A stretch of DNA of 64,000 nucleotides from Serratia oryzae (GCF_001976145.1 NZ_MOXD01000005.1:248001-312000), one strand, 5' to 3'; shown: positions 35,407 to 45,349, numbered from the stretch's first letter. Notes: a model not told the origin generated them from the sequence alone. Numbers and translations are program-made.

Positions 35407-36074
35407 TGCTTGAGTTCTTGCCGGAAATCATCAAAGGGCTGCACACCAGCCTGACGTTAACCATCGCGGCGCTGATCGTTGCCTTGCTGCTGTCGCTGCT
35501 GTTGACGGTGATCCTGACGTTGAAAACGCCGGTGCTTAGCCCCCTGGTGAAGATCTACATTACGTTGTTCACTGGCACCCCCTTGCTGGTGCAGATCTTC
35601 CTGATTTACTACGGCCCGGGCCAGTTCCCGGCGATCCGCGAATATCCGTGGCTGTGGAATCTGCTTTCACAACCCTGGCTGTGCGCGATGATTGCATTGG
35701 CGCTAAACAGTGCGGCTTATACCACCCAACTGTTCTACGGCGCGGTGCGGGCGATTCCGAGCGGCCAATGGCAATCCTGCGAAGCGTTGGGGATGTCGCG
35801 CCGGCAAACGCTGCGTATTCTGCTGCCGTTCGCCTTCAAGCGTGCGCTGTCGTCTTATTCCAACGAAGTGGTGCTGGTATTCAAAAGCACCTCGCTGGCT
35901 TATACCATTACGTTGATGGAAGTGATGGGCTACAGCCAACTGATGTATGGCCGCACTTATGATGTGATGGTGTTCGGTGCCGCTGGCATCGTTTACCTGT
36001 GCGTCAACGGTTTGCTGACATTGCTGATGCGCCTGATCGAACGCCGTGCGCTGGCGTTTGAACGCCGTAACTGA
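35406..36074 (+). CDS. artM: Arginine ABC transporter permease ArtM
   Basis: 222-residue partner permease with about five TM helices and the EAA-loop QWQSCEALGMSRRQTLRILL. Last gene of artPIQM, followed by an intrinsic terminator. Confidence 0.95.
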   Translation: MLEFLPEIIKGLHTSLTLTIAALIVALLLSLLLTVILTLKTPVLSPLVKIYITLFTGTPLLVQIFLIYYGPGQFPAIREYPWLWNLLSQPWLCAMIALALNSAAYTTQLFYGAVRAIPSGQWQSCEALGMSRRQTLRILLPFAFKRALSSYSNEVVLVFKSTSLAYTITLMEVMGYSQLMYGRTYDVMVFGAAGIVYLCVNGLLTLLMRLIERRALAFERRN

Positions 36075-36092
36075 TCCTACCCAGCTCTATCC

Positions 36093-36118
36093 AGCCCTGC
36101 CTATGCAGGGCTTTTTTT
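36093..36118 (+). terminator. Terminator of artPIQM
   Basis: Perfect AGCCCTGC / GCAGGGCT stem with a CTAT loop and a seven-T tail, 18 bp past the artM stop. Confidence 0.95.
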
Positions 36119-36149
36119 ACCCGTTAATAAAATTAATAGTCATTTTAAT

Positions 36150-36163
36150 TGCATATAAATTCA
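36150..36163. promoter_or_regulatory. ARG-box-like site upstream of artJ
   Basis: TGCATATAAATTCA matches the ArgR core TGAAT-W4-ATTCA with a single mismatch. A second weaker half (TGAATG) follows two bases later. It is about 100 bp before the artJ start. E. coli artJ is strongly ArgR-repressed. Confidence 0.65.
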
Positions 36164-36262
36164 CTGAATGGCATATTCTCAGCATAGCCATCCAAAATAC
36201 CGCAAGGTAAAATCTAATGATGGCGCGATTAAAAAAACTATTTTCAGACAGGAGTTTTACCC

Positions 36263-36997
36263 ATGAAAAAACTGTTACTCGCCGCCACGATTTTGGCCGG
36301 GATGACCTTTAACGCCAGCGCTGCAGAGACTATCCGTTTTGCCTCCTCGGCAACCTACCCGCCGTTCGAATCTCTTGATGCCAGTAACCAGATCGTCGGC
36401 TTTGACATCGATCTGGCTAAAGCCTTGTGCAAACAGATGCAGGCCGACTGTACCTTCACCAATCAGGCGTTCGACAGCCTGATCGCCGCGCTGAAATTCA
36501 AAAAATACGATGCGGTCATTTCCGGAATGGATATCACACCGGAACGCAGCAAGCAGGTTGCCTTCACTCAGCCATACTATGCCAACTCGGCTATCGTGAT
36601 CGCTGAGAAAGGGAAATTCAATTCGCTGGCAGATTTGAAAGGCAAAAAGGTCGGGATGGAGAATGGCACCACGCACCAGAAATATTTGCAGGACAAGCAC
36701 CCTGACATCCACACCGTCTCTTATGACAGCTATCAGAATGCCGTTCTGGAGCTGAAAAATGGCCGTATTGATGGCGTGTTTGGCGATACTGCCGTAGTTA
36801 ATGAATGGCTGAAGACGAACCCGACGCTGGCTCCGGTGGGGGAGCATGTCACCGATGCCGCCTACTTCGGCACTGGCCTAGGCATTGCTGTGCGCCCGGA
36901 TAATCAGGCGCTGCTGGCCAAATTGAATGCCGCGCTGGAGGCCATCAAAGCGGACGGCACCTACAAGGCGATCAACGATAAGTGGTTCCCACAGTAA
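36263..36997 (+). CDS. artJ: Arginine-binding periplasmic protein ArtJ
   Basis: Arginine-specific alternative binding protein for ArtQMP. 244 residues with signal peptide MKKLLLAATILAGMTFNASA. Same fold and motifs as ArtI (TYPPFESLDA, GFDIDLAKAL, VFGDTAVV). RBS CAGGAG. It has its own promoter, set apart from artPIQM by a terminator and an ARG-box-like site. Confidence 0.94.
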   Translation: MKKLLLAATILAGMTFNASAAETIRFASSATYPPFESLDASNQIVGFDIDLAKALCKQMQADCTFTNQAFDSLIAALKFKKYDAVISGMDITPERSKQVAFTQPYYANSAIVIAEKGKFNSLADLKGKKVGMENGTTHQKYLQDKHPDIHTVSYDSYQNAVLELKNGRIDGVFGDTAVVNEWLKTNPTLAPVGEHVTDAAYFGTGLGIAVRPDNQALLAKLNAALEAIKADGTYKAINDKWFPQ

Positions 36998-37035
36998 GCA
37001 GGTTGCACGTTTACGGGCCTGCTTGCCGGGCCCGG

Positions 37036-38163
37036 TTAATTGCGCACCAGCAGCGTCAACACTTCATAATGCGCGGTGTGCGGGAACATATCGAACAGTT
37101 GAACACGTGCAATACGGTAATCCGTTAACCTCGCGATATCCTGCGCCATGGTCACTGCATTACAGCTTGAATAGAGAATATAACCTGGCGCCATGCGGTT
37201 GAGATACTCACACAGGTCTTTACCAATCCCACGACGTGGCGGGTTAACCAGCACCAGTTCCGGCACTTCCCCTTCTGCGGTGGCAAAGCGGGTTGAATCC
37301 AGTGCCTGGAAATCAACCTGCTGCAAACCCAGCGTTTGCGCCGACTGCTTAGCACAGGCGATGGCCTCGGCGCTGATCTCAATACCGGTCAGCCGCGTTT
37401 GCGGTTGAGCACAGTGCAAACCAAACCCCCCCACGCCGCAAAACAGATCCCACAGGCTATTAATAGCCAACGCACGCACCCAATCGCGCGCGGTCGCGTA
37501 CAGGCGGCTGGCCACCTGCGGGTTAGTCTGGAAAAAGCTCTGCGGGCGAATATACAGCGGTATCTGATTGAATTGCTCTTCCAGCGCCTGCTGTTTGGTT
37601 AACGGGATTTCACGTTCCCCCTCTATGATCGCCATATGTACCGGCTGAATATTGGCGGAAATCACCTGCAGCTGTGGCAACTGCTGTTGTAACTCAGGCA
37701 AAGCGGCACGCAGCTGCGCCAGCTTGTTCTCTGAACGCAGCACGAAGCGCAGCATCATGCCGCCATTGCTGGTACTTTCGGTGAGCAGCAGATACTTCAG
37801 CTCACCGCGTTTACGCGCCACGTTGTAGGGCGTTAACCCCGCGCGGGCAATAAAACGCTTCAATGCGCTGAATACCGGTGCAAAACTGGCGGGATAGAGC
37901 GGGCAAGCACACAAGTCGACCGACGAGCCATCGCGGTGCAACATCCCCAGCAGCGGGCGTTCAACGCTGCCGCTGACCACCATTTTCGCCTTATTGCGGA
38001 ATGCGCTTTGCTCACCGGCAACCGGATCCAACCACTGTTCTACCGGATGTTCAGCCAGTAGCGACTGCAGGTGATGCTGTTTTTCCGCCAGTTGCTGTGG
38101 ATAAGGCTTTTCCAGCCACTGACAGGAACGGCAGGTGCCAGCCGAGTACAAAGCGCAATGCAT
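37036..38163 (-). CDS. rlmC: 23S rRNA (uracil(747)-C5)-methyltransferase RlmC
   Basis: SAM-dependent enzyme that makes m5U747. 375 residues from [20 protein letters not shown], as in E. coli. The cysteines at the N-terminus plus LCACPLYP bind a [4Fe-4S] cluster. The SAM-binding motif is [15 protein letters not shown], and the catalytic Cys lies in [12 protein letters not shown]. Upstream in-frame codons are not family-like. Confidence 0.96.
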   Translation of the reverse strand: MHCALYSAGTCRSCQWLEKPYPQQLAEKQHHLQSLLAEHPVEQWLDPVAGEQSAFRNKAKMVVSGSVERPLLGMLHRDGSSVDLCACPLYPASFAPVFSALKRFIARAGLTPYNVARKRGELKYLLLTESTSNGGMMLRFVLRSENKLAQLRAALPELQQQLPQLQVISANIQPVHMAIIEGEREIPLTKQQALEEQFNQIPLYIRPQSFFQTNPQVASRLYATARDWVRALAINSLWDLFCGVGGFGLHCAQPQTRLTGIEISAEAIACAKQSAQTLGLQQVDFQALDSTRFATAEGEVPELVLVNPPRRGIGKDLCEYLNRMAPGYILYSSCNAVTMAQDIARLTDYRIARVQLFDMFPHTAHYEVLTLLVRN

Positions 38164-38247
38164 GAATATTAACCGTGAAATCAGGGTGACTAATGAGGGC
38201 GCAGATTGTAGCACTGTAAACCCACAAAAACTTATTTGTGGGCGATC

Positions 38248-38275
38248 AAAAAGCGCCGCCTAATCAGGCGGCGCC
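38248..38275 (-). terminator. Terminator of potFGHI
   Basis: On the minus strand, a GGCGCCGCC / GGCGGCGCT stem with loop TGATTA is followed by TTTT. It lies 20 bp past the potI stop. A second perfect hairpin (CCCACAAA / TTTGTGGG, 38221-38242) sits just beyond it. Confidence 0.85.
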
Positions 38276-38293
38276 TTGAGTCAGGTTCGGCGA

Positions 38294-39139
38294 TCAGCCA
38301 CGGGCGGCCCTTTGCAGCTCACGCGCACGCTGTTTCTCTGCGCGCGCCATAAACCACCAGGCAATAAAACCGATCACACCGACCACCAGCAGGATCAGCG
38401 TCGCCAAGGCGTTAATTTCCGGGTTAACCCCCATCCGCACGCTGGAGAACACCAGCATCGGCAGCGTGGTGGCGCCTGGCCCAGCAACGAAGCTGGCAAT
38501 CACTAAATCATCCAGCGACAGAGTAAACGCCAGCATCCAACCGGAGATTAGAGCTGGCGCAATCATTGGCAAAGTGATGACAAAGAACACTTTCAGCGGC
38601 GTTGCCCCCAGATCCATCGCGGCCTCTTCGATAGAACGATCAAGCTCGCGCAACCGCGAACTGATCACCACCGAAACATAGGCGGTACAGAAAGTGACGT
38701 GTGCCAGCCAGATGGTAAACATCCCGCGTTCCGACGGCCAGCCAAATGCGTGCCCCATGGCAACAAACAGCAGCAGCAACGACAGACCGGTGATCACATC
38801 CGGCATGACCAGCGGTGCCGTCAGCATGAAGGCAAAACCGGTTGAACCACGGAAACGACCAAAGCGCACCATCACCACGGCGGCAATGGTGCCGAGGATC
38901 ACCGCCGCCGTGGCCGATGCCGCCGCAATGGTCAGGCTCAGGCCAACGGCGCTGATCATCGCTGAATCGTGAAACAGCTCAATGTACCAACGGATTGACC
39001 ACCCGGCCCACACCGTAACCAGTTTCGAGCTGTTAAACGAGTAAATCACCAGCATCAGCATCGGTGCATAGAGGAAGGTGAAACCCACCACCAGAATGGC
39101 AATACGCCATGGTGAACGAACAACCGGCAAGTTATTCAT
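38294..39139 (-). CDS. potI: Putrescine ABC transporter permease PotI
   Basis: 281 residues, equal to E. coli PotI, with six TM helices and the EAA loop EEAAMDLGATPLKVFFVITLP. Its ATG overlaps the potH stop (ATGA), so translation is coupled. Last gene of potFGHI. Confidence 0.96.
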   Translation of the reverse strand: MNNLPVVRSPWRIAILVVGFTFLYAPMLMLVIYSFNSSKLVTVWAGWSIRWYIELFHDSAMISAVGLSLTIAAASATAAVILGTIAAVVMVRFGRFRGSTGFAFMLTAPLVMPDVITGLSLLLLFVAMGHAFGWPSERGMFTIWLAHVTFCTAYVSVVISSRLRELDRSIEEAAMDLGATPLKVFFVITLPMIAPALISGWMLAFTLSLDDLVIASFVAGPGATTLPMLVFSSVRMGVNPEINALATLILLVVGVIGFIAWWFMARAEKQRARELQRAARG

Positions 39140-40098
39140 CCCTGCCCTCCCATTTCCTTGTTCTGGTGCTTGTGGAACCAGATAATAGGTACAATCAGCA
39201 GCAACAGCATAATGGTGGCAACCGCCGAGGCCACCGGCCAGTCGCGGTTGTTGAAGAACTCTTGCCACAACACGCGGCCAATCATAATACTATCCGGCCC
39301 ACCGAGCAGTTCCGGGATCACAAACTCACCCACCGCCGGAATAAACACCAGCATTGAACCGGCAATAATGCCGCCACGTGTTAATGGCATAATCACGCTG
39401 AAGAAGGTCTTCAATGGTTTAGCACCGAGATCCAGCGAGGCTTCCACCAGCGAATAGTCAAGACGCGTCAATGCGGTATAAATCGGCAGCACCATAAATG
39501 GCAAATAGGAATAAACGATGCCGATATACACCGCCAGGTTGGTGTGGAGGATCACCAGCGGCTGATCGATCACCCCCAACCACATCAGGAAGTTATTCAG
39601 CACACCGTTGTTCTTCAGGATCCCCATCCAGGCGTAAACGCGGATCAGGAACGACGTCCAGGACGGCAAGATCACCAGCAGCAGCAGGATATTGCGGGTC
39701 GAAGGTTTACTGTGTGCGACCGCCCACGCCAGCGGATAACCAATAATCAGGCAGCACAGCGTAGAGACCGCGGCAATCTGCAGAGATTGCAGATAGGCAT
39801 CGATGTACAGCGGATCGTCGGTCAGTTGCAGATAGTTGGCAAAGTTGAGCGCAATATCAAGCTTGCCGTCGGCCCAGCTCATCAGATCGGTATAAGGCGG
39901 CACCGCCAAGGCCAACTCTGACAGACTGATCTTGAACACGATCAGGAATGGCAGCATAAACAGCAGCACCAGCCACAGGTATGGCAGTGCGATCACCAGT
40001 TTGCGGCCGTGGGCCATCTGCAAGCGCTGAATAAAGGCTTTTATTGCACCGGGCGTGCGTGCCGGGGGCTCCGGCGTACGTTCAGAAAGCAATGTCAT
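39136..40098 (-). CDS. potH: Putrescine ABC transporter permease PotH
   Basis: 320 residues with six TM helices and the EAA loop VEASLDLGAKPLKTFFSVIMP. RBS GGAG lies before the ATG. It sits 24 bp after potG in the operon. Confidence 0.96.
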   Translation of the reverse strand: MTLLSERTPEPPARTPGAIKAFIQRLQMAHGRKLVIALPYLWLVLLFMLPFLIVFKISLSELALAVPPYTDLMSWADGKLDIALNFANYLQLTDDPLYIDAYLQSLQIAAVSTLCCLIIGYPLAWAVAHSKPSTRNILLLLVILPSWTSFLIRVYAWMGILKNNGVLNNFLMWLGVIDQPLVILHTNLAVYIGIVYSYLPFMVLPIYTALTRLDYSLVEASLDLGAKPLKTFFSVIMPLTRGGIIAGSMLVFIPAVGEFVIPELLGGPDSIMIGRVLWQEFFNNRDWPVASAVATIMLLLLIVPIIWFHKHQNKEMGGQG

Positions 40099-40122
40099 AA
40101 TGGTTACTCCTCACCTTCTCAA

Positions 40123-41256
40123 CTACACCGTCAAAACCACACAGCTATCGGTTTCCCAGCACAGGCGTACTTCGTCACCCCAGGTCGGCATCCCTTTGCG
40201 GAAACGGTGGCCGTTCTGCAACTGAGCGCTGATCATTTGCCCACTGAGTAATTTCACGTGGTAGATCGACAAATCCCCCAGGTAAGCAATATTCACCACT
40301 TCACCGATGGCAAAGTTACAGCCGTCTTCCGGCAGGTCTTCGCACAGCATGATTTTCTCTGGGCGCAGTGCCACCTGAATCGGCACCCCATCCACAACCG
40401 AAGAGTCAGGATCCACCTTCAGCGCATGGCGCAGGCCGGGGCTTTGCAGGATCAGAGCGTCATCGCGCCGCTCTTGCAGCACGCAGTCGAACACGTTGAC
40501 CGAACCGATAAATTCGGCGCTGAAACGGCTGTTCGGATGCTCATAAATCTCTTCCGGCTCACCAATCTGCACGAACTTGCCACGGTTCATGATGGCAATA
40601 CGGCCCGCCATGGTCATCGCTTCTTCCTGATCGTGCGTAACCATCACGCAGGTCACCCCCACTCGCTCCAGGATATCCACCACCTCAAGCTGCATGCGGT
40701 CGCGCAGTTTTTTATCCAGCGCCCCCATAGGTTCATCCAGCAACAGCAGCTTTGGCCGCTTAGCCAGGCTGCGTGCCAGCGCCACGCGCTGACGCTGCCC
40801 GCCAGAAAGCTGGTGAGGTTTGCGCTTGGCATACTCCTGCATGTGTACCAGAGAAAGCATCTCCGTAACGCGATCGTTGATTTCCGCGCGCGGCATTTTG
40901 TCCTGCTTAAGGCCAAAAGCGATATTCTGCTCCACCGTCATATGCGGGAAGAGCGCATAGGACTGGAACATCATGTTCACCGGCCGTTGATAAGGCGGAA
41001 CGAGGGACATGTCCTGACCATCGAGGACAATCTGCCCTTCTGTTGGCTGTTCAAAACCGGCCAGCATACGCAGCAGCGTGGACTTTCCACAACCGGAGGG
41101 GCCAAGCAGCGCAAAGATTTCGCCTTTGTAGATCGTCAGGCTGACGTCTTCGACCGCGTTTTGGCCATCAAAGGTTTTGGTGAGGTTACGGATTTCCAGC
41201 AGAGGGGTAAATACCTTCTGCGACTTGGCTTGAGGACGAGGAATGGCGTCGTTCAA
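40123..41256 (-). CDS. potG: Putrescine ABC transporter ATP-binding protein PotG (TTG start)
   Basis: 377 residues, matching E. coli PotG from the second residue on (NDAIPRPQAK). There is no ATG at the expected place. The codon there is TTG at 41256, preceded by GGAGAG eight bases upstream, so a TTG start is inferred. Walker A is GPSGCGKST, signature LSGGQRQR, Walker B LLLLDEPMGAL. The C-terminal TOBE domain is complete. Confidence 0.94.
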   Translation of the reverse strand: MNDAIPRPQAKSQKVFTPLLEIRNLTKTFDGQNAVEDVSLTIYKGEIFALLGPSGCGKSTLLRMLAGFEQPTEGQIVLDGQDMSLVPPYQRPVNMMFQSYALFPHMTVEQNIAFGLKQDKMPRAEINDRVTEMLSLVHMQEYAKRKPHQLSGGQRQRVALARSLAKRPKLLLLDEPMGALDKKLRDRMQLEVVDILERVGVTCVMVTHDQEEAMTMAGRIAIMNRGKFVQIGEPEEIYEHPNSRFSAEFIGSVNVFDCVLQERRDDALILQSPGLRHALKVDPDSSVVDGVPIQVALRPEKIMLCEDLPEDGCNFAIGEVVNIAYLGDLSIYHVKLLSGQMISAQLQNGHRFRKGMPTWGDEVRLCWETDSCVVLTV

Positions 41257-41396
41257 TCGGGGTGCTCTCCGGCTAAAACAGTACAAATAACCACGGCAAT
41301 TACCATGGCCCAGAATGGCAATGCAGGCGGGAATACCCTCCGCCTGCTGGTCAGATAATATGGATAATCAGGCTCTATCTGCAGAACCCTTACACA

Positions 41397-42506
41397 TTAC
41401 TTCCCGCTTTTAACTTTAGTCCAGGCGCGGGTAATTACACGATCAACTTTCGGCGACTGCACGTTCAAGGCAAACAGTTTGGCACGAATATCCGCTGGCG
41501 GATAAATGTTCGGGTTATCACGCACCTGGGCATCCACCAGCGCAGTGGCTTCTGTAACCGCATTGGCATAGAAGACGTGGTTACTGATATCCGCAATCAC
41601 TTCCGGTTTCAGCAGGAAGTTCAGGAACTGGTAGGCCGCATCTTTGTTTTTCGAGTCTGCTGGCATCGCAAACATATCGAAATAAGCCAGTGCCCCTTCC
41701 TTCGGAATGGTATAGGCCACATTCACACCGTTCTTCGCTTCCTTGGCACGGTTGGCTGCCTGCATCACGTCACCGGACCAGCCGATCGCCACACAGATAT
41801 CCCCGTTCGCCAGATCGTTAATGTATTGCGAAGAGTGGAAATAACGGATGTTCGGGCGCAGTTTCATCAGCAGATCGTTCGCAGCGCCAGTGTAATCCTC
41901 TGCATTGGTGCTGTTCGGATCTTTGCCCAGATAATGCAGGATGGTGGCATACACTTCACTTGGCGCATCCAGGAACGACACCCCACAGCTTTTGAGCTTT
42001 TCCAGGTTCTCTGGCTTGAGGATCAGATCCCAGCTGTCAAGCGGCGCATCCTTGCCCAATACGGCCTTCACCTTATCGACGTTATAACCGATACCGGTCG
42101 TTACCATCATGTAAGGAATGCCGTACTTGTTGTCTTTGTCGTTATTTGCCACCAATTTCAGCATCTCAGGATCGAGATTTTTGTAATTAGGGATTTTGCT
42201 CTTGTCCAACGGTTCAAAAATACCGGCCCTGGACTGGCGCTCAAGGAAGTTGGACGAAGGCACGACCAAATCATAACCGGTGCTGCCCGCCATCAGTTTG
42301 CCTTCCAACACTTCATTGGAGTCGAAGACGTCATACACCACTTTAATGCCAGTTTCTTTCTGGAATTTGGCGAGGGTATCCGGCGCAATATAGTCGGACC
42401 AATTGTAGATGTGCAGCGTATTCTCCGCGGCTGACGCTGTAACAGAAGCAGCCATCAGCAAACCGGCGACAACACCCGATAACCACTTTTTACGTTGGTT
42501 GACCAT
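41397..42506 (-). CDS. potF: Putrescine-binding periplasmic protein PotF
   Basis: 369 residues with a signal peptide (MVNQRKKWLSGVVAGLLMAA..ASA). SBP_bac_1-type polyamine binding protein: NTLHIYNWSDYIAPDT at the mature start, and the binding-pocket segments AIGWSGDVMQA and YFDMFAMPAD. First gene of potFGHI. An RBS GGAGG precedes the ATG. Confidence 0.96.
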   Translation of the reverse strand: MVNQRKKWLSGVVAGLLMAASVTASAAENTLHIYNWSDYIAPDTLAKFQKETGIKVVYDVFDSNEVLEGKLMAGSTGYDLVVPSSNFLERQSRAGIFEPLDKSKIPNYKNLDPEMLKLVANNDKDNKYGIPYMMVTTGIGYNVDKVKAVLGKDAPLDSWDLILKPENLEKLKSCGVSFLDAPSEVYATILHYLGKDPNSTNAEDYTGAANDLLMKLRPNIRYFHSSQYINDLANGDICVAIGWSGDVMQAANRAKEAKNGVNVAYTIPKEGALAYFDMFAMPADSKNKDAAYQFLNFLLKPEVIADISNHVFYANAVTEATALVDAQVRDNPNIYPPADIRAKLFALNVQSPKVDRVITRAWTKVKSGK

Positions 42507-42902
42507 CCGTAACTTCCTCCAAAAACAAGGGGTAAATTTGTATCCTGAATTGATACAAAACCTTCGACTCACCGAGCGCAATCGTTGCGACCACGAATGA
42601 ATGGCTATGCAGTTGATTACATAAACTTTTTTCATCTGCTCAGCCCATGTGTTCACAAAGGGAAACACAAGCCTTGAAAAGAATCAGCAGCATAACCGGA
42701 GTTGCCGGGGTGTACCAGCCTTCAGAGTAAAAAACGCCTTTTATCGATTTTTTATGCAGCAGTTCTTTATGTGATACGCCAATAGCGCTACAAGTAGCGA
42801 TAAATATCTGGCGAAAAAACAGAAATACAGAATATTTAATGGTTGGGGGAAACAGGTATAGCATGCCACCGGAGCTATGGCATGCATAATGTACAAAGGG
42901 GA
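42507..42902. other. Intergenic region between ybjN and potF
   Basis: 396 bp with the potF promoter and leader. It contains a palindrome TTGTATC / GATACAA at 42538-42558 just before potF, a short palindrome CGCTAC-AA-GTAGCG at 42786-42799, and a GCATGCCA / TGGCATGC hairpin near 42863-42887 after ybjN. No sigma-54 promoter was recognised, although potFGHI is under nitrogen control in E. coli. Confidence 0.5.
42538..42558. promoter_or_regulatory. Palindrome in the potF leader
   Basis: TTGTATC-N7-GATACAA is a perfect 7-bp inverted repeat, 32 bp upstream of the potF start. It could be an operator or an mRNA hairpin; the regulator is unknown. Confidence 0.4.
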
Positions 42903-43382
42903 TCAATGCAGCATCGGTTGGCGGGCAGCAGTAGCCAGGTTCTCTTCTTCATCGCCCATAAACAGCAGATCGTTCGCCCTGGCTTCCAGGATCACCATCG
43001 AGATCTGCTCTTCACCCTGCTGCATAAAGTACGCAAACTGTTCATAGGCCACGCCAACGGCAATGCTCAACGACTGGCACACAATCAGTTTCGGCAAATT
43101 ATCGTCCTGAATATCGACAAACGCTTTAATCGTCAACGAACTGGCATTGATCTGGCTCAGATCGGCCACCAGCGGGATCAACGCCGTCGGTTTGACCTCC
43201 GCCAGTGCAGAGAACAGAATCACGTCATCGACCAGATCGATTTTAGCATCGAATACACCGTCAAAATTTTGCATGTGCGGCAAGTGCAACGCCTGGCAAG
43301 AGTCACATTCAAAGAATGAGATACCCAGTTGATCCAGCCAACGTCGTAATAACGCCAAATCGGGGACGATGAGTGAATCCAT
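42903..43382 (-). CDS. ybjN: YbjN family protein
   Basis: 159 residues, closely matching E. coli YbjN, a cytoplasmic protein reported to affect motility and stress responses. Blocks FFECDSCQALHLPHMQNFDG and SLTIKAFVDIQDDNLPKL are conserved. The fold resembles type III secretion chaperone-like proteins. The molecular function is not settled. Confidence 0.93.
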   Translation of the reverse strand: MDSLIVPDLALLRRWLDQLGISFFECDSCQALHLPHMQNFDGVFDAKIDLVDDVILFSALAEVKPTALIPLVADLSQINASSLTIKAFVDIQDDNLPKLIVCQSLSIAVGVAYEQFAYFMQQGEEQISMVILEARANDLLFMGDEEENLATAARQPMLH

Positions 43383-43546
43383 AAATAACCAGCCTCACAA
43401 TGCTCAAAACGTGAAAAGGCGCATAGCTTACGGAATATTCACCCGAGATACCACGATCAAAGGCACTAAATTCGTTAATCAGATAATTACGAATGTTGCA
43501 AGGCAAGATTGCGCTAGCTAAAACGAGCCATCAGCCACCGTTGACA

Positions 43547-44449
43547 TCACCTTCCCGACTTCAACCGAAGGCTTGGCCGAACACGCTGTTCAACGTATTC
43601 CAGCATTATTCCGGCGATATCTAGCCCAGTGGTGGTTTCTACCCCCTCCAACCCTGGAGAAGCATTCACTTCCATCACCAGCGGACCACGATCGGCGCGC
43701 AGAATATCCACCCCGGCCACATCCAGCCCAAGCGTCATTGCGGCTTTGATCGCCGTGGCGCGCTCCTTGCCGGTGATATGCACTTTGCGAGCGGTGCCCC
43801 CACGATGCAGGTTCGAACGAAACTCGCCAGGCTTTGCCTGCCGCTCAATGGCCGCAACCACCCGCCCCCCAACCACCAGACAGCGGATATCGCTACCTTT
43901 GGCCTCGCGGATATACTCCTGCACCAGAATGTGGGCATTCAGGCCGCGAAACGCATCGATCACGCTCTCTGCCGCCTGACGGGTTTCTGCCAGTACCACA
44001 CCGATCCCCTGCGTGCCCTCAACCAGTTTCACCACCAGCGGCGCTCCGCCCACCAGCTCGATCAGATCGCCGGTATCGTCCGGCGAGTGAGCAAAACCGG
44101 TAATGGGCAGATCGATTCCCTGGCGGGCCAGCAGTTGCAACGAATGCAGTTTGTCACGCGCGCGGGTGATGGCCAAAGATTCATTCAACGGATAACTGCC
44201 GAGCAGCTCAAACTGGCGCAGCACGGCGGTGCCGTAAAACGTCATGGCAGAGCCGATACGCGGGATCACCGCATCGTAACGCTCCAACCTGCGGCCACGG
44301 TAATGAATACTCGGTGCCGCCGGGTTGATATTCATATAACAAGAGAGCGGATCGATGATGTCGATACTGTGCCCGCGCTGTTCCGCTGCTTCCCGCAGCC
44401 TTTTGCATGAATACAGCGAACCATCACGCGAAAGAATGGCAATTTTCAC
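43547..44449 (-). CDS. rimK: Ribosomal protein S6 glutamate ligase RimK
   Basis: ATP-grasp ligase that adds glutamates to the C-terminus of ribosomal protein S6. 300 residues, equal to E. coli. ATP-grasp motifs: [36 protein letters not shown] and the metal-binding [12 protein letters not shown]. It follows ybjC by 56 bp; nfsA, which lies between them in E. coli, is missing. Confidence 0.97.
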   Translation of the reverse strand: MKIAILSRDGSLYSCKRLREAAEQRGHSIDIIDPLSCYMNINPAAPSIHYRGRRLERYDAVIPRIGSAMTFYGTAVLRQFELLGSYPLNESLAITRARDKLHSLQLLARQGIDLPITGFAHSPDDTGDLIELVGGAPLVVKLVEGTQGIGVVLAETRQAAESVIDAFRGLNAHILVQEYIREAKGSDIRCLVVGGRVVAAIERQAKPGEFRSNLHRGGTARKVHITGKERATAIKAAMTLGLDVAGVDILRADRGPLVMEVNASPGLEGVETTTGLDIAGIMLEYVEQRVRPSLRLKSGR

Positions 44450-44505
44450 TCGTCACCCCAGGAGACATTATCACCTGCACAGGCAGGCACTCCCCACGGC
44501 CGCGG

Positions 44506-44796
44506 TCACTCCTGCGGGCCATGGTCTTTTTTATCGGCTGGCGGCACCTTTTCTGGCGGCTGACGGTTGCGCAATAGCGGGCTGAATCCCTGCGCCATAC
44601 GCAAAACCAGATAGGCCGCAGCCGGAACCATCAGCACCACACCAAGAAAAATCATGCCGACGGCGGCCTGCTGTGAGGCCAGTATGCCGGGCAAACGTAC
44701 GTAGTCATGAGTACTCAGGTAGGATAACACCAGCAGCACCATCCCCAGGCCTTCAAGCACCAACACCGGGCGCGGTAAGTCACCGAATGAACGCAT
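44506..44796 (-). CDS. ybjC: DUF1418 membrane protein YbjC
   Basis: 96 residues with two TM segments (about 12-28 and 42-66) and a charged C-terminal tail ending PPADKKDHGPQE. It matches E. coli YbjC in size, pattern and position beside grxA. Function unknown. Confidence 0.9.
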   Translation of the reverse strand: MRSFGDLPRPVLVLEGLGMVLLVLSYLSTHDYVRLPGILASQQAAVGMIFLGVVLMVPAAAYLVLRMAQGFSPLLRNRQPPEKVPPADKKDHGPQE

Positions 44797-45038
44797 ATTT
44801 TTCCTCTCCAGACTTGCAGCGTTCAGTGTAGTGAATTCCCCGCTGCCGCAACAGCCCCTCGTGATTAATCGGTTCTATGAATCAGACTAACAGGCAGATC
44901 CCGCTTTTTTTTACTAACGGCAACGGGCATAGTAAGGCCCACGAACGTGAGTGATTACGCTACTGATGTCTTTTTATGACGGATGGAATGTCGTTACAAT
45001 AGCGGTTAATAATTTGAATAACAGACTAGGAGTGTGAC

Positions 45039-45302
45039 ATGTTTGCTGTAATCTTCGGACGTCCGGGCTGCCCTTACTGTGTCCGTGCTAAAGAGTTGGC
45101 GGAAAAACTGACTGAAGATCGCGACGATTTCAACTTCCGTTACGTTGATATCCACGCTGAAGGTATCTCCAAAGCCGATCTGGAAAAAACGGTCGGTAAA
45201 CCGGTAGAAACTGTGCCGCAGATCTTTGTCGATGAGAAGCACATTGGTGGCTGCACTGATTTTGAAGCCTATGCCAAAGAGAACCTGAATCTGTTCAAGT
45301 AA
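45039..45302 (+). CDS. grxA: Glutaredoxin 1
   Basis: 87-residue glutathione-dependent disulfide reductase, a reductant for ribonucleotide reductase. The active site is C11-P-Y-C14, followed by the TVPQIFV cis-proline loop and the GGCTDFEAY glutathione-binding segment. RBS AGGAG. It diverges from ybjC. Confidence 0.98.
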   Translation: MFAVIFGRPGCPYCVRAKELAEKLTEDRDDFNFRYVDIHAEGISKADLEKTVGKPVETVPQIFVDEKHIGGCTDFEAYAKENLNLFK

Positions 45303-45322
45303 CCGTTCGCGGTTAGCTCGTC

Positions 45323-45349
45323 AAAAAGGCGCCTCCGGGCGCCTTTTTG
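45323..45349. terminator. Bidirectional terminator between grxA and ybjM
   Basis: AAAAAGGCGCC / GGCGCCTTTTT stem with a TCCG-containing loop, directly between the convergent grxA and ybjM stops. Confidence 0.95.

Noticed and set aside
40258-41358. 366-codon plus-strand frame
   Set aside because: Antisense shadow of potG with typical His/Gln-rich composition.
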